Source: Ectocarpus siliculosus
Taxonomy: Eukaryota > Sar > Phaeophyceae > Ectocarpales > Ectocarpaceae
DNA length: 37,572 nt
Reading direction: 5' to 3'
Assembly: GCA_000310025.1 (NCBI GenBank)
Contig: FN649742.1
Coordinates: forward strand, 4,806,950 to 4,844,521
Below, piece after piece: positions 9,769 through 22,131 of this stretch. Every line of letters starts with the position of its first letter. The stretch's first letter is position 1. Below the pieces are notes generated by a model. The model had not been told where the DNA came from and ran no database searches. It saw nothing but the letters and a program-made list of their open reading frames with translations. The position numbers and the translations under genes were made by a program.

Positions 9769-12700
9769 ACGGGACAGGGAAAGTTACTGGTTGTGGCCGG
9801 GCGGGAGTACTGACCGTTCGTGATGGTCAACAGGAAGAAGATGAGGGTGATGCCACAGGGTGGCGCGCAATCAGCTTGCTGATTGGTCAATTTATTGATT
9901 GGCAGATAGGTCGTGTGGCAGTTTTCGGGGGGGACGTGCCGTCTTTGGACGAGCTTGATGTTTTTTTTGGGTTCGGGTACAGTTTGGCCTTCTGTTTTTG
10001 CGCGACACGCCATTGGGCGCTGTTGTTTTCTTCGTACCTTCGCGTGCGGCTTGCATAGCACGGAGCAATTTTTGTTGGGGGTACGTGTGTACGGTCTGTA
10101 TCTACTTTGTTGAAACTTGTCGTGACGTAGCCGCGGCGATTGTAGGCGGAGCATGCGGGCGTTTGTGGAGCATGTTTTTCACTCCATGCATGCGGCAAAC
10201 GAGGCCAGGTGTAGATGAGGAGGGTTCGTTTTTGTGTGTGCGCCCCAAAGGGGTGCGTTATCTGTCGATGGTTATACGGTTGATGTGTATGGAGAAGACA
10301 TTTGTTTGCTTCGGGCTTATGAACGTGGTCAGAGCGGGGAGGGTACCAATCCAATGTCTTGAGGGAAGAGCATTCATTAGTTGGTCGGTTTGGGGGGCGC
10401 TTCTCCACGTGATGGGGGTCATGCATAGCCACTGGAGCGGATGGGTTTTGTCTATTCTCGTTTGTCGTGGTGGTGAAAGAACGCAGAGGGGTTGAAAAAG
10501 GGACGCTTGTGCGTGTGGGTGGATGGAAATGGAAATTGTGGACGAAGTGGTGGACCGAAACTTTTTCAGACGAGACGCTGGGTATGTATGCGTTGGTGCA
10601 ACACATAAATCAGACAGAGCGACGAGTGCAATGCAGGGTGTTAGTAATGGCGGAGACGCGGGCTGCCACGCATCACCTCTCACGGAGGTTCTACATGGAG
10701 ACAGAAGAAGAGAAGATGTCACTCATTCAGCTTCAATAGTGGCTGACCCAGGGTCGCACCAAGTCCGCTGAAACCCTCCCAAACCCAGCCTTTTCTTTAA
10801 CCGCACACCATGTGGTACATCTACATATCATGGCCGTGACAAGTCATGTCTGCTCTCTCTCCTCTCGTGAATCCGTACGCTCCCCTTGAACAATCTCTCT
10901 CCAACCGATTCCGCTATAATGAATGTCCGGGGTCCAGCCAAACGGGCCTGCTTCGTTCGTACAGGGCGGTGTTCGTCAGGTCAGTAGCCCAACTGCTGTT
11001 GCATTATCTGCTCTGTTTCAACAACTTTCAGGAAGCATTGGATTTTTGAACGAGGCTTCTTGTCACGGCAGGTGGACTTCACTCCCCCCTGACATGGTGA
11101 CACATCTTTCTTGGCCTTTTAAAACTCCGGTGGGGGGGTGGCAGAGAAAAAAAAAATCGACAGGTTCGTTCATTTGCCACGTAGTAGTAGTGATTGAGGC
11201 GAAAGTTGGGCATGGGTCGTGCCAAATTCTGTTCTCCCAGTATGTTTCCCCGATTGTTGTACTGTTGTTTGGTTTTCCTGTGTTTCTTTCGCTCGCTCTA
11301 TCTTCCTCCGATGACTCCTCCTTCGTTGCGATATGGAAGTATCGTTGCAAACGCACGCAGGAGCTTCACACAGCACAATTTTTCTGTCACCAGATTTCGT
11401 AGTACCTTAAATTACATGATCGATCCAAGCACGTACTGAAAAAAAAAATGGAAGCTACAATCAATCGTTGCCGTTCAGCTCGAGGAAAATATCTGCTCCG
11501 GCAACAACTTGGTTCCGGAGAATTTTTGCATGACGTCCCCCTGGGAACTGCAGCGTCCCGTGGAATACATCGTCGTCGCATACCCCCCCCCCCCCCCCTC
11601 TAGGGCACATGGGGTGGACCTCCTTCCCGAAACGTGGGGCTAAACACACCTCCTCCCGGCAATATGGGGAACAACAAAACATCTCTTAAACACCATGCGT
11701 TGGTTGTGCGAAAGCCCCTCCCTGAAACTTGAGCATGAGTGCCTGCCTACTGCCTTGTATGGTGTAATCAAGGACTGTTGAAATCCCTGTCCATAATTAA
11801 TTGTAATTGGAGCAACTAGTGTGTGAGCATTATTCCAGCGTTTCATGGACGGACGTTGTATGAGCGCTTATTGGATATTTTGATTTTTCTTTGGATATGG
11901 ATATATGGATATTTGGCGTCCTTGAGGGGTATGTATTGAAGTAGCTTGACGGAAGATCAAAATCCCAGCCCCGCTCCCTCACTCTCCGAGTGGGCGCTGA
12001 GCGGACCTGGTCTAAGAAGGCTAAACAAGAGATCAAACAACAACTAACACTGTGAGTACCCGAAGCCAGGAGCAACGAGCTTGCTCCCTTCCCTCTTTTC
12101 TTTTCTCTGTTCCTCCATAACAATAGCATACACCAATGAATAAAAATTGCACATTTAATAGGCGTTCAATGTTTCCTTACGTGTAGTCTATGAAACAACA
12201 GAATACAAATCTTTCGCAAAATACTGCTCAAATACAAAATCTCCTTATATGCTGTCTGGGAAATCGTAGACATACAGGTACTTTTCTGACGCTATGAATC
12301 CATTGCTAATCTGTCTCAGACTCTTTTCTATGATGGAGATGGTTTCGTGGTGTCATATTAAGAAGAAAAAAAAAAACACTATAAAACTCCAGAAAAGCAC
12401 CGTACGACTCAGCAAGAGAGAAACAAAACCCACCAACCCGCAAAAAAAAAAGACAGCACGTACGACGGCACTCGGCATTAACCCGTGCCCTCACCATATA
12501 CCACGCAATGTTACCTACGTAGTGTAAAGGGCGGGTCCTACCCTACCTAGTGTATTGCAAGCCCTACGTACTACTGTAGGAGACACCATTTCCACACACC
12601 CTAAGGTCGGCATCACGTCCAAGCACGCACGCTAACAGGCCTCGCGCGCGTCTGCGACAGACATCGAAACCACCCACCACCCAGACAACACGAACGAACG

Positions 12701-14055
12701 GACGTGCATACTCCATGAGCTACCACTACCAACCACCCAACCAACACTCGTTAGCATGCTGGAGGCGTCAGAAACGAACGCCAGCCAGCTAAAACACTGA
12801 ACAATAAATTAAATAGAGGGTGGAATCTGAGATCTTGTTGGAGTCATCCATGTTTCACAACGTTCGCGACATTTTACCCCTTTACCCCCGGTACATTAAT
12901 ACGTATCAGTTGCATGCCACACACTCCCATCACTACTGTTACACGTTCCAATCGGGTAATACCTGCGAAACATATTCTGGTGCGTATGTATTTCGGTCAA
13001 CAGGTTCCGCCACAAATGTACCTCTCGTGGCTCTCGACAACAAAGACACCCGAGCCAAGCGAACGCGCGAAAACCTTGCCTAAATATCCGCACGGAAAAA
13101 GAAGTATCCTCAAACAGCATCTCATGACTACTACATTTTAGCATTGGTCCGAGTATCAAGCACGTCAAGAGGATGATACGTGCAGCATAAAATACGTTTT
13201 GGGGAAAAAGCAAATGCACAAGCCCACAACCACGCCCCCGCCCCCCGCCCCCCGATCTCACCGCACTTTTCCATTCAGATCATTACCCGATTGTTTTCAA
13301 CCTACTTTCGCTTCGGCCTTGTATACTTGTCCGGTTGCTCTCCCCCAAGACAGTCAAACCACGCAACACCCTCGAAACCCACGCAAATTTACTCCACGAA
13401 ACAAACGAAAAAACAAAAAATCCTTCACAACACGCACAGAGTCCTTCAAAAGTCTAGCAAGAATCCTCCACAGCACAATGCGACACACAACCCCCACTTT
13501 TTTTTGTTGAGAAAACACAAATACGAAAACCGCGTAAAATATAAAAAAAAATCCGTGTAAACCCACCACTAATAGTGGACCGTGCGCCTGAAAGAGCGGC
13601 AAATCCATCCGCGCACGAGAAACAAAACGCGCGTACTACACCGCGACTCGCAATAAAATGGGCGGTACCTCCCCCCTATCAACACAACAACCATCCTGCA
13701 TACTTCTATCCTGCCATGGCTTCATTTTGACCGTATGTTGTGCTTCGCTTACACTCCGCACCCTGCCACCCCGCGTGCCCTAAACCAACCAACAGCAGAA
13801 ACGTTTATGCTCTGCGCACCAGCCTTTCCCAGAAGCAACAACCGCAACCGCAGCCACACCAAAAAAAAACACGCGCACACCCCCCCTCTTAAGACCAAGC
13901 TAAGACGCACATTTTTCACTTCCTTCTTTTCCGACCATGGAGGAGGCGTTTTCGTACAAGAAGGAGGCGGGAGTGATCGGGTAAAGGGGTTACTCGGACA
14001 TACACAGCAGTATCAAGCCTGGCCGACCATCATCAGTAAAGTCAGGTGGATATCA
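9769..14055. other. convergent 3' flanks of the KH and kinase genes; no gene recognised
   Basis: About 4.3 kb without a supportable coding region on either strand. From 9769 to about 11.1 kb the plus strand is G/T-rich, as if part of the KH gene's 3' untranslated tail. From about 12.1 to 14.0 kb it is C/A-rich, the complement of a G/T-rich tail of the minus-strand kinase. A poly-C run of about 17 bases lies near 11583-11599. Long 3' untranslated regions would fit brown-algal genes, but the transcript ends cannot be read from the sequence. Confidence 0.5.
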
Positions 14056-16822
14056 TCACGACGAAGCCTTCATCCAGGGGTGACGAAGGAGATTCTCGAC
14101 GCTGGGCCGTTCCGCGGGGGAATGGCGCAGGCAGGACTGGATCAAACCCGCAGCCTGTAGATTTTTGGTGTTTGGGGACGACGTCGGGATTAGAGAGCGA
14201 CGACTCACTCGAGCACCGGTGCAGCGAACATGAGTCGAAAACGCCATCGTCAACATTGGACTACGGGAAATAGGGGGCTTTCCACGTTGTTGACGCCCGC
14301 TTACTACCCGAAGCCTCCGCACGCAGATTGTTGCTCAAACGGGTAAGCCCTCTCGGCGAACAACACTAACCAAATTCTTCGCGCTCGTATCAATACCACC
14401 GAACAGCGCTTTCAGTAATAGCTGGAGGTATGCGAGACAAATTCCAACACCGATATGGGAGACTTAACCCCTGCTTCCCTACATGGCTTACCTCCGGTGA
14501 CAAGGAGATCCCCCACGCCGACAGAAGGTCCACGAGTCTCTCTTCGACGGCCACGATCTGACACCGCTGATCCTGGGATGGAAGAGCCATCTCGAACGGC
14601 GGAACTCCTGTCAGCATGCTGCACGGCGAGAGTTACACCGGGGGGGGGCGGGGGTTGAAAGCATGCCGACAATGTCGGGTTTAGTGCCCACGCTTACTCC
14701 GCCTTGAAAGGGTAAAGTTTGGGCAGGGGAAAAGGATACCCCTCGCGGGTGCACGGGCTACTTTCGCGCGCAAGAAACCTTGTGCTCAACATATACCTAC
14801 CTACCGTTCACCAAACGAGCACAGCACCCTCAACTCCAAAAAAGTATAAGATTTTTAGCTTGAAACTGCAGCAGCAGCAGCAGCAACAGCAGCGGCAGGA
14901 ACAGCAGCAGCAAATACTTACACGAAGAGCAGGACGCCGCACGCCCACACGTCCACGGCGAACCCGTCGAATCCGCTCGAGACCGAGCTCGACAAGACCT
15001 CCGGGGCGATGTAGAACGGCTTGCCGCAGGGGCCCTGGGGAAGGAGAACCCTGGCCCCGCCGTCAGGCTTCTGAGGAATGCGCAAAGCCAGCCCGAAGTC
15101 GACAAGCTTCACGGTGTTCCCTTCGTCCAGCAGCAGGTTTTCAAGGCTCACGTCCCTAATATTGGTAGGCATTTGTCGACGGAAGAAAGGGAAGGGTGTC
15201 GGATAACGCAGAGCAAGACAGGTTGAAAAAAATAACACCATTCCATTGATTGATTGCCGATGATTTGGCGTACAAGAACACCGCAAAGTATTTTGTTACA
15301 GATGCTACAGTAGCGGCAACACAACCAGCAGGGTGGTGCATACTGGTAGTTCATCCCCCAACGCGCTATTTTACTGGCGAGAACCCGTCTTCCCACCGTT
15401 CGTTGTTGGTTTCGGTTTCCAACACGACATGGGCAAAGGTAGAGACATGGCACCGTGCTTTTTCTCTCTTTTTTCATCTTAAAAACCCCCGTCCCAGCGA
15501 TTGCTGCTCGCCGTTGGCAGTGCCGTACTCACCGGTGGCAGACCCCGTGGATCTTGAGGTGGCGAAGCGCGTGCAACACCTGGCGGAACAGCGGTCGCGC
15601 CTCGCCCTCCTCATACCGACCCCGGTCCGTCAGCGCGTCGAAAACCTCGCCCCCGCTGTAGAACGGCGTGACGATGTAGATGCTGTCCGAATCCCAGAGT
15701 GCCTGTGTAGTAAACAAGACGATCGACGGCCCCTCAATACATATACATCTCGCACAGGTGCTTTCGCAGCCACCAAAACAGATATCTTCGCCAGAAAAAA
15801 ATAAAGGCCCTTGCAAATTTAGGCAGTTTTTTCCCCTGTCGGGTACTACACGTAAACAATTTGCACTGCTGCGCCACCTCCGCTGATTACGCATAGCGCC
15901 CGCTAACAACACGACAGATGGAAAGATTGGTCGCACGGCAGCCAGCCATAAAAAAACTTCTATTTCCTTGTCATGCCGCTGCCCTTTGGTACGATACACG
16001 ACAGTGTATGATTTCTGACCTCGGTGCAAGGAAGGACGTTCGGGTGGCTCGACAGGAACTGCAAAGCGGCCACTTCCCGCAGCGGATCCTCGTATGTCCT
16101 GCCCTGCACCTCTCGCAGCTTGTCCAAGTTGAGCTCCTGCGAGATTTTAGGCACATACATGCATGGGGCAATATCATCTCAAGGGCGAAATAGTGCAACG
16201 GTACAAGAACCGGCGCTCAAACGGGTTGCTCCTCCGCGATTGTATTTTTTCGTTGGAAATCACTTCATTTTTTTCGAGATGCCGACGACGTATTTATGCA
16301 CACCCTTCGCGGCAACCACACTCTCAGCAACCGCGAAAGAACAATAACAAAATCGAGAACACCGAATCGAACACCAGTGTAGGCATTTCGTCTCCGGCAC
16401 GAGCATAGCAACTTGAAGCAACAGAAAAAACTAATCACCTTGATGGCGAAGTACGCTGGCGATGATGCCGCGGCTTCTTCGTCTGTAACCTCAACAGCAC
16501 GCAACACCTCTCCGAACTGGCATTCCCTGGAGGAGCTGACCGCCCTCCAGCGGCGGCCTGTCGCCTGCGATCTGAGGGTGTAGCTTTCGTTCTCCATCAC
16601 CTTGAGGGCCTTGGAGAAGGTAGGCATCGGGAAGCTAAGCTGGTCGTACGTTTCGGCGGAAGAAGAAGAAGCGGCGGTTGCGGTCGACGACGCCTGTGCT
16701 GAGGTCGTGGTGCTGCGAACCTTGGGCGGTGGGGCTGAGCTGTGCCGCTTGATCTTGATATTGTCTTCACGCCAGGAGGCGAGCAGCCGCCTGCTGTGCT
16801 GTTGCTGTGCTGGAAGAGCCAT
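14056..16822 (-). CDS. serine/threonine protein kinase (six exons)
   Basis: Exons in transcript order are 16822-16439, 16136-16020, 15702-15533, 15155-14922, 14618-14492 and 14154-14056. Phases agree at every junction, giving 376 residues and a TGA at 14056-14058. Kinase landmarks: FGEV of the nucleotide loop at about 103-106, the AIK lysine at 128, the helix-C Glu at about 149 (REVAAL), hinge IYIVTPFYSGGEVFDAL, HRD at 223-225 (HRDVSLEN), DFG at 243-245, APE at 274-276, then DVWACGVLLFVMLTG and the C-lobe ending ENLLRHPWM. The first two glycines of the usual GXGXXG loop are absent (RECQFGEV), and the catalytic-loop lysine of HRDxK is Ser. The N-terminal 70 residues are Ser/Thr/Ala-rich and probably disordered. 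The fold is closest to calcium/calmodulin or SNF1-like kinases by general form; the substrate is unknown. An alternative in-frame start lies at 16846. Confidence 0.85.
14872..14911. repeat. CAG/CTG-rich microsatellite beside a splice donor
   Basis: Interrupted CAG triplets lie within the kinase intron, ending just inside the donor (minus-strand GTAAGT at 14916-14921). It is intronic. On the transcribed strand it reads CTG repeats. Confidence 0.85.
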
Positions 16823-16846
16823 TGCCGTCCTCCTGCTGGCGTTCAT

Positions 16847-17636
16847 ACAAGTGTGGAAGGGGAGAACATACCCCACGTGTAATACTGTTTTGTGAGCTCG
16901 ACACGTGGGTGAGTGTGTGCATGCATGCGAATTCGCGGCGACGCCTCCTTCATCCGACATGTTGGATGATGAGAGAGCGAATTTGCAGATGACATGAATC
17001 GCGGAAAAAACAGCCAACCAAAGGAAGGGGCGTGCAGCTCAGCAGTGACCAACCTATTGCCACCAAACATATAACGACCTAGGATAAAGTAAGGAAGTGG
17101 TGGCCATGTGGCCATGTTCTGAGAGGCGACGAACTGTGGCGCAGCGGCAGTGATTGCAGTCCACGCAGAGCGTTCTCGTGCAAGTTCTCAACGAATTTGC
17201 AAATCCGCTGTTGTTGGCAAACTAAATAATCGTGTGCAGACTTTTTCTCCGTGCTGAGGAGGATGCCCCGCCAAGACGCACTCCGGTGCTACACCACAAG
17301 CCATGCTGGGCTCACGAGTTTTCATGCTGCCATTACTAGATGCAGTAGGACACAACTATTACATGCGATGCTCTAGATCCACGAGGAGCACGTGAGGATG
17401 TTGGCAAACACGACCCACCTTGACCTCTCTTGAATCCTTGATGCGGACGGCACGGCCCTTGAGTCGCTCGCGCTGGGGATATCAGACGTCAAACTAGTCT
17501 CCTCCCTACCTATTCTAGAATTGTAGGTTATATCGGTCCAGGCTGGCGAAAGGTGGCGTGGAAAGTGAGAGATAGAACGCGAGAAAAAGAGAGCCTGTTG
17601 GGAGAACGGAGCAGGCCGCGCGCGATTTAAACTTCG
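16847..17636. promoter_or_regulatory. divergent intergenic region between kinase and NTH1 genes
   Basis: Roughly 0.8 kb separates the outermost in-frame start of the minus-strand kinase (16846) from the earliest possible start of the plus-strand NTH1 gene (17637). With the genes diverging, promoters and 5' untranslated regions of both must lie here. I cannot identify a TATA box or a specific factor site with confidence. Confidence 0.5.
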
Positions 17637-17774
17637 GTGTCCAACGGTGATTGGTCGAGGGTTTGCGAAATTGCGAGGAAAGCCGTTCGCGAGGTACAAA
17701 CCCGGGCTGACGACGCCACGACGGCCTCGCCTCTTGTCTACCGGCACAGATTATCTCTCCTTCTCTTCTCCTCG

Positions 17775-20700
17775 ATGGGCCAGGCTAATAGGGTGAGCCC
17801 CGCCCCCTTGGCCGTGATAGTCGCTGCCGCTGTTACCGCTGCTGTCGCTACGATGCCTCGAAGCGGTATGGCGTTTTCTCTTCGATTTCCTCTACGGCGG
17901 CGGGACTGTCAGAATCGACCTGGACTCAGCATCATGGCCGCGAACAAGAACGCGCCGGCTTCACCTCCTATTAGGTACCAGGTACTACGGGGTAAACCAT
18001 GAGTGCGAGGGCCTGTGCCAACCTTCCCATCGTCACATATGTCAAGCACCGTGTTTTAGTCCGTGTTGACTCAGTCGAGCTACTGCTGTACACCCTTCCA
18101 ACCAACAGTCACAGCCCAGGCACCGACTCCACCGATGTGTGCACAGCAGTCCCTATGCTATGAGGGCCTGCAGGTATGCGATGCATTTGACTGGGGAGGG
18201 AAAGAATACATATTTATACCTCGTGAGTCCGACCCGGTGGTTTATCATCCCTAAATAGCTGGTGTACTCGTAAGATTCATCACAGCGCTCACATGTCAAG
18301 TTGCAGTTACATTACGACACACAGCAGCTTCCGTGGTCGACGCCATAATAATACAGTAGACTATCGCTTGGTACAGCAGTGTTAGCAAATGGTAGGGGTG
18401 TGTGATTGTCGCTTACCCCTTGCGCTGCATTAGACTGAGATTGTGCAACAGAGTTAGGCAATTTGATCTAGCCCGGGTCGTTTCTACGTAATTAACGGGC
18501 CGTAGACTAGTTACTTGCTGTATGTTGCGTACGCCGTCTTTGACTCGGAGGTGAGAATACTGTCTAACAAGGGTGCTGACCGAGCATATTCACAGGAACA
18601 CCTGTTGCGTGCTTGTTGCTCTCCGGTGCGTGTTTTCGACCCTACGTATGTATGTACGCTTTCGCTACACAGAAAAACTACAAGAATTCCAATCCCCACA
18701 GAGCCCCCCCAGGAGAAGTGGCGGGAGCAGATGGAGGGGATAAGATCCGTGCGGAGGTCGCGGGACGCGGCTGTTGATTTCGCAGGGGCAGGGGCTTTGA
18801 GAGATTCAAGCGCGGGCAGTGAAGACGACGTGCGGTTCCAGGTAGGTCCCCGAGTCACGAGTCACCCGCTGTTCCTACGGTTGTGCTCGTACCGATAGGA
18901 TGAGATGGTTGCTAGGTTTTGCTTTTCAGGGTTGGCTGATCTTCTTTGGTCTTTGGCTTTCACGCTGTATTCGCCGCATTGTTGCATGTGAGCCCCCTTG
19001 ATCCTTCCAACGTGTCCGATTGACGTCTAGGGGTCACTGTGATATTATAGTCAGACACAGCAGCTGATCATCTTGTTGTGCCCTCCAGGTTTTGATGTCT
19101 GCGATGCTCTCCAGCCAGACGAAGGACCCCGTCACCGCGGCCGGCTTAAACCGGATGAGACAGGTGATTCAGCAGCAGTAGCCTAGCCGCTGCCATCTGA
19201 AGCGCTTGCCGTCACTGCAGAGCGTTAAATCATACCTCGGGCGCGGAAGAGGGTGAGGGACAAGCTGTGCTCGTGTTTCGCTTTCTATCGGTGGAACTGA
19301 AGAGGCACAAGCACGATAAATACGAGTACTTGCGTCAAACTAGTACTTTTATTTTCGGCGAGCCACCATCGGTGTAGCGTCTCGCCCGCCCGAATGCCGA
19401 CGACTGCCGACACAATACTTCGCAGGCGTGCGCGCCAGCTCCCTTGGGAGCAGCCGCTCTTCTCGCGACTGGCATGGACGAGGACGCGTTGACGGAGCTA
19501 CTCCATCCCGTCAGTTTCAAGAAGACCAAGGCGAGTGCTGCTTGATTAGGCCACCGGAAAACATGTGGTAGATATGAGTCATCATTCTGCCTGTGGTGTC
19601 GTTCTCGGCCCTGTTTTTGTACATTTTGCTATATAACGCGGAGTGTGGAGTGTTCTTGTTGGGAAGGTGGGGGGGGTGACGCGGTCGTTCGCCGTAGCAG
19701 AGAATTGCATGTTCGTAGGGGAACGTGTCCACATCGTTGTGAAGCAACGGGGAACCCTAGCGCGCCTGCCTGGTGTATGCCCTCCACCGTATGAATGCTC
19801 CTGTGGCGGCCGAACAACGAGCGCACGTAACCGGCAACACTTGGAATGATCAAGTTCAAGCGTCGCCAGATCTGTTATATTCATTTTCTGCTGCGTTTTA
19901 CAGCTTGCGATGACCCCATGCCCCCCCTGCTCAGGCCAAGCATATCTTGATGGTGTGCAAACGGTTAGCCGAGGCAGAGGATGGTCGGCAGGCTGGAGCC
20001 ATCCCCGATACGGTCGAAGGTGCGTGATAATTCCTTTTGGCGGACGCAAAGGTGGTGATTTCAGGCTTACGGCGAGGTGGTTCCTGGATTTCCGGCGAGG
20101 TGAATTCCGGCACTGGGACACCTGAACTCAGGCCTTCAACATTTGTCCTGCCACGGTTGGGTGTTGACGTGTGTTCCTGTGTCCGCCACCCTTGACCGTT
20201 GAACGCACGCAAGGTCTGCTCGAACTCCCGGGGGTCGGGCCGAAGATGACGTATCTCGTCATGGACGTGGCCTGGGGACGGAACGAAGGGATCTGCGTCG
20301 ACACCCACGTGCACAGGTAGGTACTAGCGAAGTGTCCGCGGAGGGGTGGGGCGAGCACCCGGTGAACATCAATCCAGTTCGTTTGGCAAGGGGACGTTTG
20401 TGTTGACATGTTTTTTCGTCTTTCTCACCCGACTTTTTTTTTTCCTTTCGCCGGGGACTGGGAAACTTGGAATTTTGCAGCTGCTTGGGTTCGTGCTTGA
20501 CGTACCGAGTCAAGGAATTCGTAGTATTAATTTCAGGACGAGTATTTGCATCTGTTGTCCGCGTGTCCTTTGCCCAAGCACCGCAGGTTACGTCGATCGT
20601 TGTGGAAGGCTACTCGGTACGATCGCGTGTTGACTGGTATTACCGGAAATATAATTCTGAAAGGTCGCCATGCTAGTCTGTTCCAACTCCACTCCCCCCC

Positions 20701-22131
20701 CCTGTACTCACTTTGTGGTGCATTCTACGGTCATCTTTGAGCACGTCATCATTGAACACCCCGGTTGACGACCCTCCACCGCACGTTCTGGTGACTCGGC
20801 GTAAAACAATTTCAGCCTTGTCTACATCACCTGCAACAAACCGATCGAATAAAGAAGAATGGTATGGTGTTGCGGTTGTCGGGGGACGCCGAAGGCGTCG
20901 CTTCCGGTGTTGTTGGGTGGATATTCGAGTGGAGAACCCCTACGCGCACCGAAGATCGTCGCCCAGTCCGTTTTCGTCCCCCTTGTCCCTACGTCCTCGC
21001 AACATCTGTGGGTGCGAATACATTGCGGCCTGGAGTCGACCAACGGGATAGTGCTCCTATTGGCCTGTTTACCTGGTAGAAGGTATTTCTTTCGACTACG
21101 ACCCCCAAGTGTCCATACACCTACACCAGTAGCCTGCTTGCCCCGCTGTGCTTGCCGGAAAACGGCACCCCTTCCTGGAGTAGGATTAGCAACCGTCTCG
21201 GATGGGTAGACACGTGGAACAGGAACAGACCCAAGGCTCAGAACCCGGAGAAAACCAGGAAACACCTGCAGGGGTGGCTGCCTCGCGAGCACTGGTGAGA
21301 ATGCAGGATTCTGCTCTGTGTGCTTGTAGCTCATGGTTTGTGCGTCAACTGCGCGCTGTTAGCTGATCCCTTTCCCGGCTACTAAGTCACTTTGCGTGTG
21401 CGTCGTTCATCGTAAAGCTGGGTGCTGCACAGGCGTTGGGCGCATGGGTTAGCGGGTGGAGCAGGGCTTGAACGAGGCCCCTCGTTGTGCCCGCGGTTAC
21501 GGATTTCATACATTGTTGTGTATGGTAGTGCATTGCTCGTGGTACGTATTTCTTTTACGCCCGCAGTCATGTGTCGAACATTCTTGGACGCTAGCTATGT
21601 TCCTTCGCTCGAGGAGATATGAAGGCGTCGCCGACTTCGGCGTTCCTCCTTTTTCAGCGCCGGGTACTGTCAGGAAGACTGCTGTTGCTGTTTAGCACCC
21701 ACAACCACCCAAAATCCCAATTTCAGAAAAACGGGGGGCTTTGGTCTTACGTACATGCTCTTTCTCTCTCGCTCCACCTCGTCGTCTGTTCTAGATTCCT
21801 CGTGTCAGCTGTTGATTGCTTCTCAAATAAGCGTATTGAGGAGATTCGATGCACTGACACCGTTCATCTCAGAGCAAGTTCTTTCTCGTGAAATCAACTG
21901 CTTTGTTTCTAACCGTCACCCTCTTCTTACTCCATCCGCACCTCTATATTCTTCGCCAACCTGTTCGCGTAATGTGTGCCAATGCTAAGGTCGGAGGTCA
22001 ACGAGCTATTGGTGGGATTCGGGCAGCAGGTCTGCTTCGCGACGAGGCCGTCGTGTTCTGCTTGTGGCATCAGCGGCCTTTGTCCCTCGGCAGATAGACA
22101 CGGCGACCTTGCTCTACCGCCAAGCAAGTGA
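17775..22131 (+). CDS. NTH1: endonuclease III homologue, bifunctional DNA glycosylase/AP lyase (nine exons)
   Basis: Predicted exons are 17775-17981, 18120-18173, 18704-18841 (or from 18596), 19089-19163, 19426-19530, 19935-20019, 20214-20316, 21184-21294 and 21990-22131. Phases are consistent and give 339 residues, or 375 with the longer third exon. Family signatures: [41 protein letters not shown], the helix-hairpin-helix [11 protein letters not shown] with the catalytic Lys, VDTHVHR with the catalytic Asp, [16 protein letters not shown], and the cluster C-X6-C-X2-C-X5-C that holds 4Fe-4S. The enzyme removes oxidised pyrimidines and cleaves abasic sites in base-excision repair. The first exon encodes a hydrophobic Ala/Val stretch and an Arg-rich segment, suggesting an organelle transit sequence. 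An upstream in-frame ATG at 17637 is an alternative start. The first two exons are less certain than the rest. Confidence 0.88.
19531..19934 (+). other. GC-AG intron of the NTH1 gene
   Basis: The exon coding HPVSFKKTK ends AAG, followed by GCGAGT. The next exon begins after CTCAG with GCC AAG CAT (AKH). The joined KTKAKHI matches the conserved endonuclease III segment, so the donor is GC and not GT. The only nearby GT (in CCCGTCAG) would delete the conserved VSFKKTK. Confidence 0.75.
21990..22131 (+). CDS. NTH1: last NTH1 exon carrying the 4Fe-4S cluster
   Basis: After acceptor GCTAAG this exon reads [13 protein letters not shown], then the four cysteines in C-X6-C-X2-C-X5-C spacing, and ends LPPSK followed by TGA at 22129-22131. 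The cluster is the iron-sulfur loop used by endonuclease III and MutY proteins for DNA binding. All four ligands are present. Confidence 0.9.

Noticed and set aside
9110-9823. Overlapping plus-strand frame of 237 codons with poly-Ala
   Set aside because: It is a shifted reading of the same exon; the in-phase frame joins the preceding KH exon and gives the longer continuous protein.
12294-13608. Several short frames in the C/A-rich region
   Set aside because: Low-complexity composition, no splice-compatible partners and no family resemblance; better explained as the kinase's 3' flank.
16265-16440. Extension of the kinase first-exon frame past the AIK motif
   Set aside because: A donor (AAG|GTGATT) directly after AIK joins in phase to the exon carrying helix C; the extension has no kinase features.
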